A model generated the notes under the pieces. The model was not told where the DNA came from and searched no databases. It saw only the letters and a list, made by a program, of their open reading frames with translations. From positions 1 to 41,065 of the forward strand of contig NZ_LGEC01000097.1 in NCBI RefSeq assembly GCF_001279585.1: DNA of 41,065 nt, in the 5' to 3' direction. The first letter of the stretch is position 1, and each line of letters begins with the position of its first letter. Source of the stretch: Nocardiopsis sp. NRRL B-16309. Lineage in GTDB: Bacteria; Actinomycetota; Actinomycetes; Streptosporangiales; Streptosporangiaceae. The position numbers and the translations under genes were made by a program. Below, in pieces: positions 16,734 through 24,559 of this stretch.

Positions 16734-17533
16734 ACGCGGCGTGGGACTGGGCCGCCGGCGTCCTCGACTGGGCCGTGGCCAACTGGAGCTACCCCGGCGA
16801 ACCCGACCGCGGCATCCTGCCCCGCCTGCTGGAGCACATGCGCCTGTCCTACGCGCCCATCCTGCTGGGCCTGCTCGTGGCGCTGCCGCTGGGGCTGGCG
16901 TGCGCCCGCTGGAAGCGCCTGTACCCGCCGGTCCTGACCGGCGTGAACGTCCTGTACGCGGTGCCCTCCATCGCGCTGTTCTTCCTGATGCTGCCCTACA
17001 CCGGCTTCAGCGACTGGACGGCGATCGTGCCACTGACCGTGTACACCCTGGTGATCCTGCTGCCCAACGTGGTCGACGGGCTGCGCCAGGTGCCCGAGCA
17101 CGTGCGCCAGGCGGCCGTGGCCATGGGGTTCGGGCCGCTGCGCCGACTGGTCTTCGTCGAGACGCCCGTGGCGGTGCCGGTGATCATCGCCGGTCTGCGG
17201 GTGGCCTCGGTGGCCACCATCAGCATGGTCAGCGTCGCGTCGCTGATCGGGCTGGGCGGACTGGGCCGGCTCATCCTCAGCGAGGGCTTCCGCCGCCAGT
17301 TCGACGCGCCCATCGTCGTGGGCATCGTGCTGACGGTGCTGCTGGCCTTCGTCACCGACGCCGTGCTGGTGCTCGCCCAGCGCCTGCTCACGCCGTGGGC
17401 CCGCCGTGACGGCGGCGTGGGCGGCGGCCGGGGGATCCGCGCGCGCCGGCGACGGCGCCGCGCCGCTGCGGCGGTGCCCGCCGAGGACGCGGCCGTGGCC
17501 GCAGACCTCACGACCACCGCGGGGGAGAGGTAG
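16730..17533 (+). CDS. Osmolyte ABC transporter permease (OpuCB/YehW-like)
   Basis: A 267-residue inner-membrane permease starting with GTG in the GTGA overlap with the ATPase stop. It has several membrane segments (for example LSYAPILLGLLVALPLGLA and VYTLVILLPNVVDGL) and the permease-ATPase coupling loop HVRQAAVAMGFGPLRRL...P. The TM core ends with VASLIGLGGLGRLI, typical of the OpuC/ProW family. The C-terminus adds about 45 Arg/Ala-rich residues that may be cytoplasmic. Spacing to the second permease is two bases, so the genes are co-translated. Confidence 0.9.
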   Translation: MNAAWDWAAGVLDWAVANWSYPGEPDRGILPRLLEHMRLSYAPILLGLLVALPLGLACARWKRLYPPVLTGVNVLYAVPSIALFFLMLPYTGFSDWTAIVPLTVYTLVILLPNVVDGLRQVPEHVRQAAVAMGFGPLRRLVFVETPVAVPVIIAGLRVASVATISMVSVASLIGLGGLGRLILSEGFRRQFDAPIVVGIVLTVLLAFVTDAVLVLAQRLLTPWARRDGGVGGGRGIRARRRRRRAAAAVPAEDAAVAADLTTTAGER

Positions 17534-17535
17534 CC

Positions 17536-18240
17536 ATGGACATCCTGTGCGCGATCGACACGGGCGTGCTGTGCGGCGTCGAACAGTGGTTCACCGACCC
17601 CGCCCAGTGGACGGGCCCGGCGGGCATCCCCGTGCGTCTGGCCGAGCACGCGTACTACTCCGTGGTGGCGCTGCTGGTGGCGACCGCGATCGCCGTGCCC
17701 CTGGGCCTGCTGACCGGGCACACGGGTGTGGGCGGCTTCCTCACCACGAGCCTGGCCAACTTCGCCCGGGCCCTGCCCACCATCGGCGTGCTCTTCCTCA
17801 TCGTGCTGCTGGCCGGGATCGGGCTCGTTCCCGTCCTGTGCGCGCTCGTGGCGCTCGCGGTCCCGCCGATCCTGGTCAACACCCACGAGGGCGTGCGAGG
17901 CGTCGAGCCGCGGCTCAGGGACGCGGCGCTCGGCATGGGGATGCGCGGCCGCGAGGTCCTGTTCAGGCTGGAGCTGCCCGTGGCCGCGCCGCTGGTCCTC
18001 ATCGGCATGCGCACCGCGGCCGTACAGGTGGTGGCGACCGCGACCATCGCCGCCTACGTGGGCGTGGGCGGTCTGGGGCGCTACATCGTCGACGGCCAGG
18101 CCCGCCAGGACCTGTCGATGATGCTGGGCGGTTCGATCCTCGTGGTGCTGCTGGCCGTGGCCACCACACTCCTGTTCGCCGGGCTGCGCCGCGTGCTGGT
18201 GGCGCCCGGACTCCGTGCCGAGGCCGCGTCGGCCCGATAG
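17536..18240 (+). CDS. Osmolyte ABC transporter permease (OpuCD/YehY-like)
   Basis: A 234-residue permease with about five or six hydrophobic segments and the coupling motif LRDAALGMGMRGREVLFRLE followed by LPVAAPLVLIGMRTAAVQ. The VGVGGLGRYIV stretch matches the end of the OpuCB/CD core. Two different permease genes in one operon point to a heterodimeric channel, as in OpuC and YehYW systems. It lies between the first permease and the substrate-binding lipoprotein gene. Confidence 0.9.
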   Translation: MDILCAIDTGVLCGVEQWFTDPAQWTGPAGIPVRLAEHAYYSVVALLVATAIAVPLGLLTGHTGVGGFLTTSLANFARALPTIGVLFLIVLLAGIGLVPVLCALVALAVPPILVNTHEGVRGVEPRLRDAALGMGMRGREVLFRLELPVAAPLVLIGMRTAAVQVVATATIAAYVGVGGLGRYIVDGQARQDLSMMLGGSILVVLLAVATTLLFAGLRRVLVAPGLRAEAASAR

Positions 18241-18293
18241 CCGCGCCGATCCCGGCCCCAGGGCCGCGACGGTCCCGAGAGAGAGGTTTGGAC

Positions 18294-19199
18294 ATGCACA
18301 AGAGGATCGCCCTCGTCGGGCTCCCCCTGGCACTGGCGCTGAGCGCGTGCGGTGGAAGCGACCCCTACGAGGATGAGGCGTCGCCCGGCGGCGACACCGG
18401 CACCGTCGTCATCGGCTCCGCCGACTTCCCCGAGAGCACCCTGCTCGCCCACATCTACGGGCGCGCGATGGAGGCGCAGGGCGTCGACGTCGAGTACCAG
18501 CTCAACATCGGCAGCCGCGAGGTCTACTACTCGCAGATCGAGTCGGGCAACCTGTCGGTGTTCCCCGAGTACAACGGGGCGACGCTGGCCTACCTCGACG
18601 AGGACGCGCCCACCGGCACGGGTGAGGAGACCAACGCGCTGGTGGAGGAGGCGCTGCCGGAGTCCCTGGAGATCCTGGAATCCTCCAGCGCCGAGAACAA
18701 GGACTCGGTGACCGTCACGAGCGAGGTCGCCGAGGAGCACGGCCTGACCAGCCTCGCGGACCTGGCCGACGTCGCCGACGAACTGGTGCTGGGCGGTCCG
18801 CCGGAGTTCGAGACCCGCCACCAGGGCGTGGTGGGGCTGGAGGAGGTCTACGGGATCGAGTTCCAGGAGTTCCGCTCGCTGGAGGTCGCGCTGCTGACCC
18901 AGGCGCTGCTGGACGGTGACATCCAGGCCGCGAACCTGTTCACGACCGACCCGCAGATCGCCGTGGAGGACTTCGTGGTGCTGGAGGACCCGGAGAACCT
19001 CTTCGGGGCGCAGAACATCACGCCGCTGATCCACGCCGACCAGGTCGACGCCACCGCCCGGGAGGCGCTCGACTCGGTCTCGGCCGCCCTGACCACCGAG
19101 GCGCTCACCGGGCTCAACGAGCGGGTGGTCGTGGAGAACGAGAACGCCGCCGACGTCGCGCAGGAGTGGCTGGAGGAGGAGGGGCTCGCGCGCCCCTAA
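18294..19199 (+). CDS. Osmolyte-binding lipoprotein (OpuCC/OsmF-like)
   Basis: A 301-residue extracytoplasmic binding protein. The signal peptide ends in the lipobox LSAC (Cys about residue 19), so it is lipid-anchored. The mature domain shows the family signature VVIGSADFPESTLLAHIYG near the start, then SREVYYSQIESG and FPEYNGATLAYL. These match the OsmF/OpuCC/ProX-type binding fold for glycine betaine, choline or carnitine; the exact ligand is not clear and an ergothioneine-type ligand is possible. The ATG at 18294 follows GAGAGAGG. Its TAA stop overlaps the first base of the 128-base intergenic repeat, and no separate terminator is seen. Confidence 0.9.
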   Translation: MHKRIALVGLPLALALSACGGSDPYEDEASPGGDTGTVVIGSADFPESTLLAHIYGRAMEAQGVDVEYQLNIGSREVYYSQIESGNLSVFPEYNGATLAYLDEDAPTGTGEETNALVEEALPESLEILESSSAENKDSVTVTSEVAEEHGLTSLADLADVADELVLGGPPEFETRHQGVVGLEEVYGIEFQEFRSLEVALLTQALLDGDIQAANLFTTDPQIAVEDFVVLEDPENLFGAQNITPLIHADQVDATAREALDSVSAALTTEALTGLNERVVVENENAADVAQEWLEEEGLARP

Positions 19200-19658
19200 G
19201 ACGGGGCCTTCGCGGCTTCCGGTGCACGCCCTCGTTCCTCGGGAGTGCACCTCCAGCCACTCCAGGACCCGTCGGCGCGCTCGCCGTGCTTTCTTTGGGC
19301 CTCCGCTCGTTCCTCGCTTTGGCCCGAGCAACCCCCCTGTGGTCCTGGTGGGCGGGACCGCTCACCTTCACCCCCTGGGGGTCCGGTGAGCGGCCCTGCT
19401 CACCTTGATCCTTCGGGCTGGTGGGCCGGGCCCCCGCTCGTGCCCACACCGTCGCCCGCCACCACCCTCAACGGACGCCTCCGGCGCGGTCCTTAACCCG
19501 ACCAGCCCCCTGAGGTGAGCCGCCTGGGCGGCTCACCTTTGGCCCCCTGTGACCCCGGCGGGCGGGGCCGCTCACCTTCTACCTTTGGGGGTCCGGTGAG
19601 CGGTCCCGCGCACCTTTCCCCTTCGGGGCGTGGTGGGCGGGACAGCCCGGGCGGGCGG
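19200..19658. repeat. Mosaic intergenic repeat cluster B with palindrome array
   Basis: The 128-base module (19199-19326) is near-identical to cluster A. It is followed by an array of ~20-base palindromes at about 19347, 19385, 19514 (11-pair arms, perfect), 19556 and 19595, all variants of GGTGAGCGG-nn-CCGCTCACC. A 29-base module (19449-19477) equals 27582-27610. The region lies between convergent genes and could act as a terminator for both. I see no protein-coding gene in it. Confidence 0.85.
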
Positions 19659-20144
19659 TCAGCCCACGGAGTGGTAGCGGCCCGACCAGCGGACGAGGGA
19701 GGGGCCCGTGCCCCGGACCTCGGGGAATCCCGTGACGTCGGCGAAGAAGACCACGTGGTCGCCCACCTCCACGCGCTGGCGCACCGAGCACTCCAGGGCG
19801 GCCAGGGCGTCGTCGAGCACGATCGCGCGGGTGCGCTCGCCCCGGTGGTGCGGCTGGCCGGACACCAGCAGGCGGGCGCTCGGCCGTCCCTCGGCGGAGA
19901 AGCGTCCCGCCAGCGCGCGTTGCCCGGCGCCCAGCACGCTCACCGCGAAGGCGCCGACCTCCTCCATCACCTCGGCCATATAGCCGTCGGAGGACACGCT
20001 GACCGACACCACGGGCGGGTCCACCGACACCGAGGAGAACGCGCTCACGGTGGCGCCGACGTCGTCACGGCCGTCGGCGACCGTGACCACCGCGACGCCG
20101 GTCGCCAGCGTCGCCATCGCGTCCAGGTAGGAGCCGCCGGTCAA
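19659..20144 (-). CDS. Flavin reductase family protein
   Basis: A 161-residue FMN-binding split-barrel protein of the HpaC/flavin reductase group: TGVAVVTVADGRDDVGATVSAF, then SVSVDPPVVSVSV, FAVSVLGAGQRALAGRF and the C-terminal HVVFFADV region. Such proteins reduce FMN or FAD with NAD(P)H, often for a partner monooxygenase, but no monooxygenase is visible here. The start is TTG at 20144, overlapping the TGA of sppA as TTGA, with GGGAGG a few bases upstream. Longer readings run into the sppA coding sequence. Translation is therefore probably coupled to SppA, an unusual pairing. Confidence 0.85.
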   Translation of the reverse strand: MTGGSYLDAMATLATGVAVVTVADGRDDVGATVSAFSSVSVDPPVVSVSVSSDGYMAEVMEEVGAFAVSVLGAGQRALAGRFSAEGRPSARLLVSGQPHHRGERTRAIVLDDALAALECSVRQRVEVGDHVVFFADVTGFPEVRGTGPSLVRWSGRYHSVG

Positions 20145-21877
20145 CGGACCTCCCAGCCGCCCGGCATGGTCAGCGCGCCGGACGCGGGCAGGCCCAGCGC
20201 CCGTGCGGCGTGCTCCAGCGGGCCCCAGGCGCTCCACGCCTCCAGGCCGCTCTGCGGCTGCGCCGAGGCCAGGTCCTCGCTCGACTCGTGCGGCCGGAAC
20301 CGGTCCAGCGGGTGCTGGCGCGGGAACGGGCGCAGCGGCAGCGCGCCGGCGTCCGCCTTCTCCCTGGCCAGGCGCACGGCCGTCTCCAGCCCGCCGAGTT
20401 CGTCCACGAGACCGCGCTGGTGGGCGTCCTCACCGGTCCAGACCCGCCCGCGGGCGACCTCGTGCACCTCGTCGCGGGTCATACCGCGCGACCGGGAGAC
20501 CTTGGAGACGAAGTCCTCGTAGATCTCGTCCAGCAGCGCGTTGACCCGCTCCCACTCGGACTCGGTGAAGGGGCGGTCGGTGTGGAACATCCCGGCGTGC
20601 TCTCCGGTGCTCACCGAGTCGGTGGTCACGCCGAACCGCTCCATGAGCGGGCCCAGGACCGGTTTGGCCGTGATGACGCCGATCGAGCCGGTCAGCGTTC
20701 CGGGCTGGGCGACGACGGCGTCCGAGCCCAGGGTGACGTAGTAGCCGCCCGAGGCGGCGAAGTCGCCCATCGCGGAGATGACGGGGATGCCCTGCTCGCT
20801 GGTCAGCGCGGCCTCGCGGCGGATCGCGTCGGAGGCGGTGGGCGAGCCGCCGCGGCTGTCGACCCGGAACACCACGGCCTTGACCTGCGGGTCGCGGCGC
20901 GCGGCGCGGAAGGCCGCGGCGACGGTGTCCGAGCCCATGACGGTGCCGCCGCCCAGCGGCGAGCGCCGGGAGCGGCCCAGGGTGATCGACCCGCTGGCGC
21001 TGATCAGCGCGATGTAGCCGGGCCCGCTCCCGATGTGCGGCCGGGGCACGGGCGTGTGCTTGCGGTGGTAGCGCGTGACGAAGCGCAGTTCCGGTTCGGG
21101 GGCCTTGGGGTGCCTGTGGCGCACCTGCTGGAGGAGGTCGGCGTAGACCTCGTCGCGGTAGGCGAGCGCGTCCACGAGCCCGGCCTCCACCGCCTCGCCC
21201 GCCAGCAGGGGGCCGCTGGAGATCAGGCCGCGGACCCTCTCGTCGGTGAGGTCGCGCGCCCGGGCCACGGCCGCGACGATCTGGTCGCCCAGCGACGTGA
21301 CGATCCGGTCGCTGGCCTCGCGGTGGGCGTCGGTGAAGCCGGTCTCGGTCACACCGTTGGCGGCGTTCTTGTACTCGTGGCGCGCGCCGACCTCGAAGCC
21401 CACGCCGAGCTTGTCCACCGCGCCCTTGACGAAGGTGCTGCGCAGGATCAGACCCGTCAGCCCCAGCACACCGGTGGGTGCCATGACGACCCGGGAGAAC
21501 GCGCACGCCAGGTAGTAGGGCAGGTTGCCCGCCCCGGCCTCGCCGAAGGAGTCCGCCCAGGCCACGGCGGGCTTGCCGGTGGCGCGGAAGTCGGCGACGG
21601 CGTCGCGCAGCTCCTGGACCTTGGCGAACCCGAGCGAGCGCGCGTCCACCCGCACCACGAGGGCGGCCACCCCGGAGTCGCGGGCGCCGCGGCGGATCCC
21701 CTCGATGACGTCGAGGTAGTGCTGGCGGCGCCGGTTCATGATCTGACTGAGCGGGTCGGGCGCGGCTTCGTCGGCGACCCCTTCGGTCAGGTCCAGTTCG
21801 AGGACGAGCGGCCCCTGGGGGCGCGGCCCGAACCGGGCGAGGGACAAGGGTTCCGTGATCTTCGAGAGGTCGACCAT
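20141..21877 (-). CDS. sppA: Signal peptide peptidase SppA, long (67K-type) form
   Basis: A 578-residue S49 serine peptidase of the long type with two related halves. The catalytic dyad is Lys170 in HEYKNAANG (first half) and Ser376 in FAASGGYYV (second half). The GSIGVITAKP and LVDELGGLE motifs follow. The family degrades signal peptide remnants in the membrane. I see no strong N-terminal transmembrane helix, so it may be peripheral or cytosolic as in some actinobacteria. The ATG at 21877 opens MVDLSKITEPL; any longer frame enters the tandem repeat tract. The flavin reductase gene overlaps its 3' end by four bases. Confidence 0.9.
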   Translation of the reverse strand: MVDLSKITEPLSLARFGPRPQGPLVLELDLTEGVADEAAPDPLSQIMNRRRQHYLDVIEGIRRGARDSGVAALVVRVDARSLGFAKVQELRDAVADFRATGKPAVAWADSFGEAGAGNLPYYLACAFSRVVMAPTGVLGLTGLILRSTFVKGAVDKLGVGFEVGARHEYKNAANGVTETGFTDAHREASDRIVTSLGDQIVAAVARARDLTDERVRGLISSGPLLAGEAVEAGLVDALAYRDEVYADLLQQVRHRHPKAPEPELRFVTRYHRKHTPVPRPHIGSGPGYIALISASGSITLGRSRRSPLGGGTVMGSDTVAAAFRAARRDPQVKAVVFRVDSRGGSPTASDAIRREAALTSEQGIPVISAMGDFAASGGYYVTLGSDAVVAQPGTLTGSIGVITAKPVLGPLMERFGVTTDSVSTGEHAGMFHTDRPFTESEWERVNALLDEIYEDFVSKVSRSRGMTRDEVHEVARGRVWTGEDAHQRGLVDELGGLETAVRLAREKADAGALPLRPFPRQHPLDRFRPHESSEDLASAQPQSGLEAWSAWGPLEHAARALGLPASGALTMPGGWEVR

Positions 21878-21973
21878 GGGCCCAGAGTAGTAGCCCCTGT
21901 CCACAACTCCCCGGACTCGAACCGCACGAGGGGTGCCGCGCCGCCGGTGCCCGTCGGGGGAGGTCCGTGTCGC

Positions 21974-22259
21974 CGCGGGGCGGCCCCTGGGCGGTGGTGG
22001 GTGACGGGAGGGTGGTGTTGCGCCGGAGGTGTCGGTTGGGGGTGGCCCGCTGGTCCGCGGGGCGGTCCCTGGGCGGTGGTGGGTGACGGGAGGGTGGTGT
22101 TGCGCCGGAGGTGTCGGTTGAGGGTGGCCCGCTGGTCCGCGGAGCGGTCCCTGGGCGGTGGTGGGTGACGGGAGGGTGGTGTTGCGCCGGAGGTGTCGGT
22201 TGAGGGTGGCCCGCTGGTCCGCGGAGCGGCCCCAGGGCGGTGGTGGGTGACGGGAGGGC
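21974..22259. repeat. 82-bp tandem repeat, about 3.4 copies
   Basis: Units start at 21986, 22068, 22150 and 22232 (the last partial), an exact 82-base period with only a few substitutions. Each unit holds GGCGGTGGTGGGTGACGGGA and CGGTTGAGGGTGG (one copy reads CGGTTGGGGGTGG). The period is not a multiple of three, and the tract is open in some frames only because it lacks stops. It fills the divergent region between sppA and the lipoprotein gene. Units are contiguous, so it is not a CRISPR array. Confidence 0.9.
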
Positions 22260-22308
22260 CTAAGGTCAACTGTGGTTCGAGCACGGGCACGGCTGAGAGG
22301 GACGAGGC

Positions 22309-22998
22309 ATGGCTGGCACGACGGACGGGCACGGCCGGGGGCTGCGGCTCCGAGCGCACGGCGCACGCGCTGGTGCGGGGGCGGCGGCGGCCGTCGCGGT
22401 GCTGGTGCTGAGCGCCTGTTCGGGCGGTGCGGAGGGCGGCGCCGCCGAACTCGAACGCGGTGAGAGCGGGGTCATGCCCGCCCTGGAGCGCCCCGGCCCC
22501 GAGGGCTTCACCAACACCGAGATCGAGGGCGTCACCATCGACGTGCCCGACGACTGGGAGACGCAGAACGAGGGCGGATCTCTGTGCATGTCGCCGCCCG
22601 GGCAGCCCGCGTGCGCCTACGGCTCGATCCGCCTCACCCCCCACGCCGCGGAGAACCACCCGCAGGACTGGCCGGGCCGGGACGACGCCTTCCACGACGA
22701 CGACGGCTGGGCCGCCGACACCGACCAGTGCCGCAGCCTCAACACGGCCGCCTCCGGCGACATCGGAGTCGACTCGGCCGCCATCACCTACCAGGACGTG
22801 TTCGAGCACGCCGACGGCCTCAAGTCCAACCACACGCTGTGGGACGTGACGTGCGTCAACGACGACGCGTTCGAGGTGCGCATGTGGTTCCTGCCCATCA
22901 GCGACGTCCTGCTGTACGTGTGGTCGGCCGACTCCCAGTACGACGCCGTCTACGACCAGATCGCCGCCTCGATGGACACCACCGGATACCAGGACTGA
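22309..22998 (+). CDS. Putative lipoprotein of unknown function
   Basis: A 229-residue secreted lipoprotein. Arg-rich N-region, hydrophobic stretch and lipobox LSAC (Cys about residue 37) are clear, followed by a flexible Gly/Glu segment. The mature domain has TNTEIEGVTIDVPDDWE near residue 70 and four or five Cys residues that could form disulfides (LCMSPPGQPACAYG, DQCRSL, VTCVND). I do not recognise the family; the layout resembles LpqN-like actinobacterial lipoproteins. The ATG at 22309 follows GAGGGACGAGG. It is divergent from sppA across the tandem repeat and 162 bases upstream of the M16 peptidase pair. Confidence 0.75.
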   Translation: MAGTTDGHGRGLRLRAHGARAGAGAAAAVAVLVLSACSGGAEGGAAELERGESGVMPALERPGPEGFTNTEIEGVTIDVPDDWETQNEGGSLCMSPPGQPACAYGSIRLTPHAAENHPQDWPGRDDAFHDDDGWAADTDQCRSLNTAASGDIGVDSAAITYQDVFEHADGLKSNHTLWDVTCVNDDAFEVRMWFLPISDVLLYVWSADSQYDAVYDQIAASMDTTGYQD

Positions 22999-23160
22999 GC
23001 CCGGTCCGGCCCGCGCCGGGGACGTTCGGGGCGAACGGTGTCCGATTGCCCGTTCGGGTGTCCCGATGCTCCGGTGAGGCCGTAGGGTCGTAGGCGTCAC
23101 ACGGCAGTCGGCGGTGACGACGGCAGTTCAGCTACGGCGCGGAATCGGGGTGCAGCACTG

Positions 23161-24474
23161 GTGACGACCATCGGAGCAGCGGGACGGGTAGGTCAGTACA
23201 CGCTCGACAACGGATTGCGTCTGGTGACCGCACCGGCCTCCACCGGCCAGGTCGCCTCCGTCAACCTGTGGTACGGCGTGGGCTCCCGCCACGAGGTACC
23301 GGGCCGCACCGGGTTCGCGCACCTGTTCGAGCACCTGATGTTCCAGGGCAGCGGCAACGTCGCCAAGGGCGAGCACTTCGAGGAGGTCGAGCGGCTCGGC
23401 GGCGACATCAACGCCTCCACCTCGACCGACCGCACGAACTACTACGAGACGGTGCCCGAGCACGCCCTGGACCGCGTCCTGTGGCTGGAGGCCGACCGTC
23501 TGGAGACCCTGCGCGACGGGATGACGCAGGAGGTCCTGGACAACCAGCGCGACGTGGTCAAGAACGAGCGCCGCCAGCGCTACGACAACCAGCCCTACGG
23601 CACCGCCCTGGAGCGCATCCTGCGCCTGGGCTACCCCGAGGGCCACCCCTACCACCACCCCACGATCGGCTCCATGGCCGACCTGGACGACGCCGACCTG
23701 GACTACGTCAAGTCCTTCCACAAGGCCCACTACGGGCCGGACAACTGCGTGCTCACCGTGGTCAGCGACCTGGAGCCCGAGGACGTGCTGGCGCGCGTGG
23801 AGAAGTACTTCGGCCACCTTCCGGCCCGCGACTTCGTGCCCGAGGCCCCCGACGCCTCGCTGCCGCAGCCCCTGGGCGGCCCCGTCCGCGACGCCGTCAC
23901 CGAGACCGTGCCCGCCGCCGGGGTGTTCCTGGGCTACCGCGTGGCCGCCTACGGCGAGCGCGAGTTCGACGTGATGCACCTGGCCTCGGCCGTCCTGGGG
24001 CAGGGGCAGGGCAGCCGCCTGTACCGCTCGCTGGTGGTCGACCGCCCCATCGCCGCCGACGACGGCGGCGGCGCGGCCGACATCCTGCCGTTCCGCTACA
24101 CCGACAGCCTCCTGCTGGTGAACATGCTCGCCCGTGAGGGCGTCAGCGGCGACGTCCTGGAGGAGGCCATGCGCGAGGAGATCGTCAAGCTGGCCGCGGG
24201 CATCACCGAGGAGGAGCTCGACCGGGCGCGCGCCGTCCTGGAGCGGGACCACCTGCAGTCCATCTCCAGCCCCTCCGGGCTGGCCGACTCGATCAGCTCC
24301 TGCACCCAGCTGTTCGGCGACCCCGAACTCGCCTACACCTGGCCCGAGCGCTGGGCCGACATCACCGCGGAGGAGGTGCGTGCCGCGGCGGAGCGCCTGC
24401 TGGTCGACGACAACCTGCTCGTCGTCCGCTTCGACCCCGACACGGCCGGAGCCGACGCCGCACCGGCCTCCTAG
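23161..24474 (+). CDS. M16-family zinc peptidase, catalytic subunit
   Basis: A 437-residue M16B peptidase. The inverted zinc motif HLFEH is at residues 54-58 (GFAHLFEHLMFQ), with the third ligand likely Glu136 in VVKNERRQR. The double-domain layout and length fit the bacterial processing-peptidase type. GTG 23161 starts it; the ribosome site is weak. It is followed after 85 bases by a second M16 gene lacking the zinc motif, so the two probably form the heterodimeric form known from other bacteria. There is no signal peptide, so it acts in the cytosol. Confidence 0.92.
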   Translation: MTTIGAAGRVGQYTLDNGLRLVTAPASTGQVASVNLWYGVGSRHEVPGRTGFAHLFEHLMFQGSGNVAKGEHFEEVERLGGDINASTSTDRTNYYETVPEHALDRVLWLEADRLETLRDGMTQEVLDNQRDVVKNERRQRYDNQPYGTALERILRLGYPEGHPYHHPTIGSMADLDDADLDYVKSFHKAHYGPDNCVLTVVSDLEPEDVLARVEKYFGHLPARDFVPEAPDASLPQPLGGPVRDAVTETVPAAGVFLGYRVAAYGEREFDVMHLASAVLGQGQGSRLYRSLVVDRPIAADDGGGAADILPFRYTDSLLLVNMLAREGVSGDVLEEAMREEIVKLAAGITEEELDRARAVLERDHLQSISSPSGLADSISSCTQLFGDPELAYTWPERWADITAEEVRAAAERLLVDDNLLVVRFDPDTAGADAAPAS

Positions 24475-24559
24475 GCCGTACCGGCGGGGACCGCAGCGCC
24501 CCCGCCACCACCTGGCCCTGTCACCGCGTCACCGCAAGCCGCAGAAAGAGCCACAGAGC

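Noticed and set aside
19347..19614. CRISPR array made of the 20-base palindromes
   Set aside because: Unit sequence and spacing vary and the gaps between units are also repetitive; no cas gene.
21974..22259. CRISPR array
   Set aside because: Units are contiguous at 82 bases without unique spacers, and no cas gene is present.
21878..22366. sppA extended through the 82-bp tandem repeat
   Set aside because: The added residues are repeat-derived Pro/His/Thr-rich sequence; ATG 21877 begins the family-like N-terminus.
23023..23037. LexA-type SOS box (CGTTCG-GGG-CGAACG)
   Set aside because: The half-sites are in the wrong orientation for the GAAC-n4-GTTC consensus; it is only a short palindrome.
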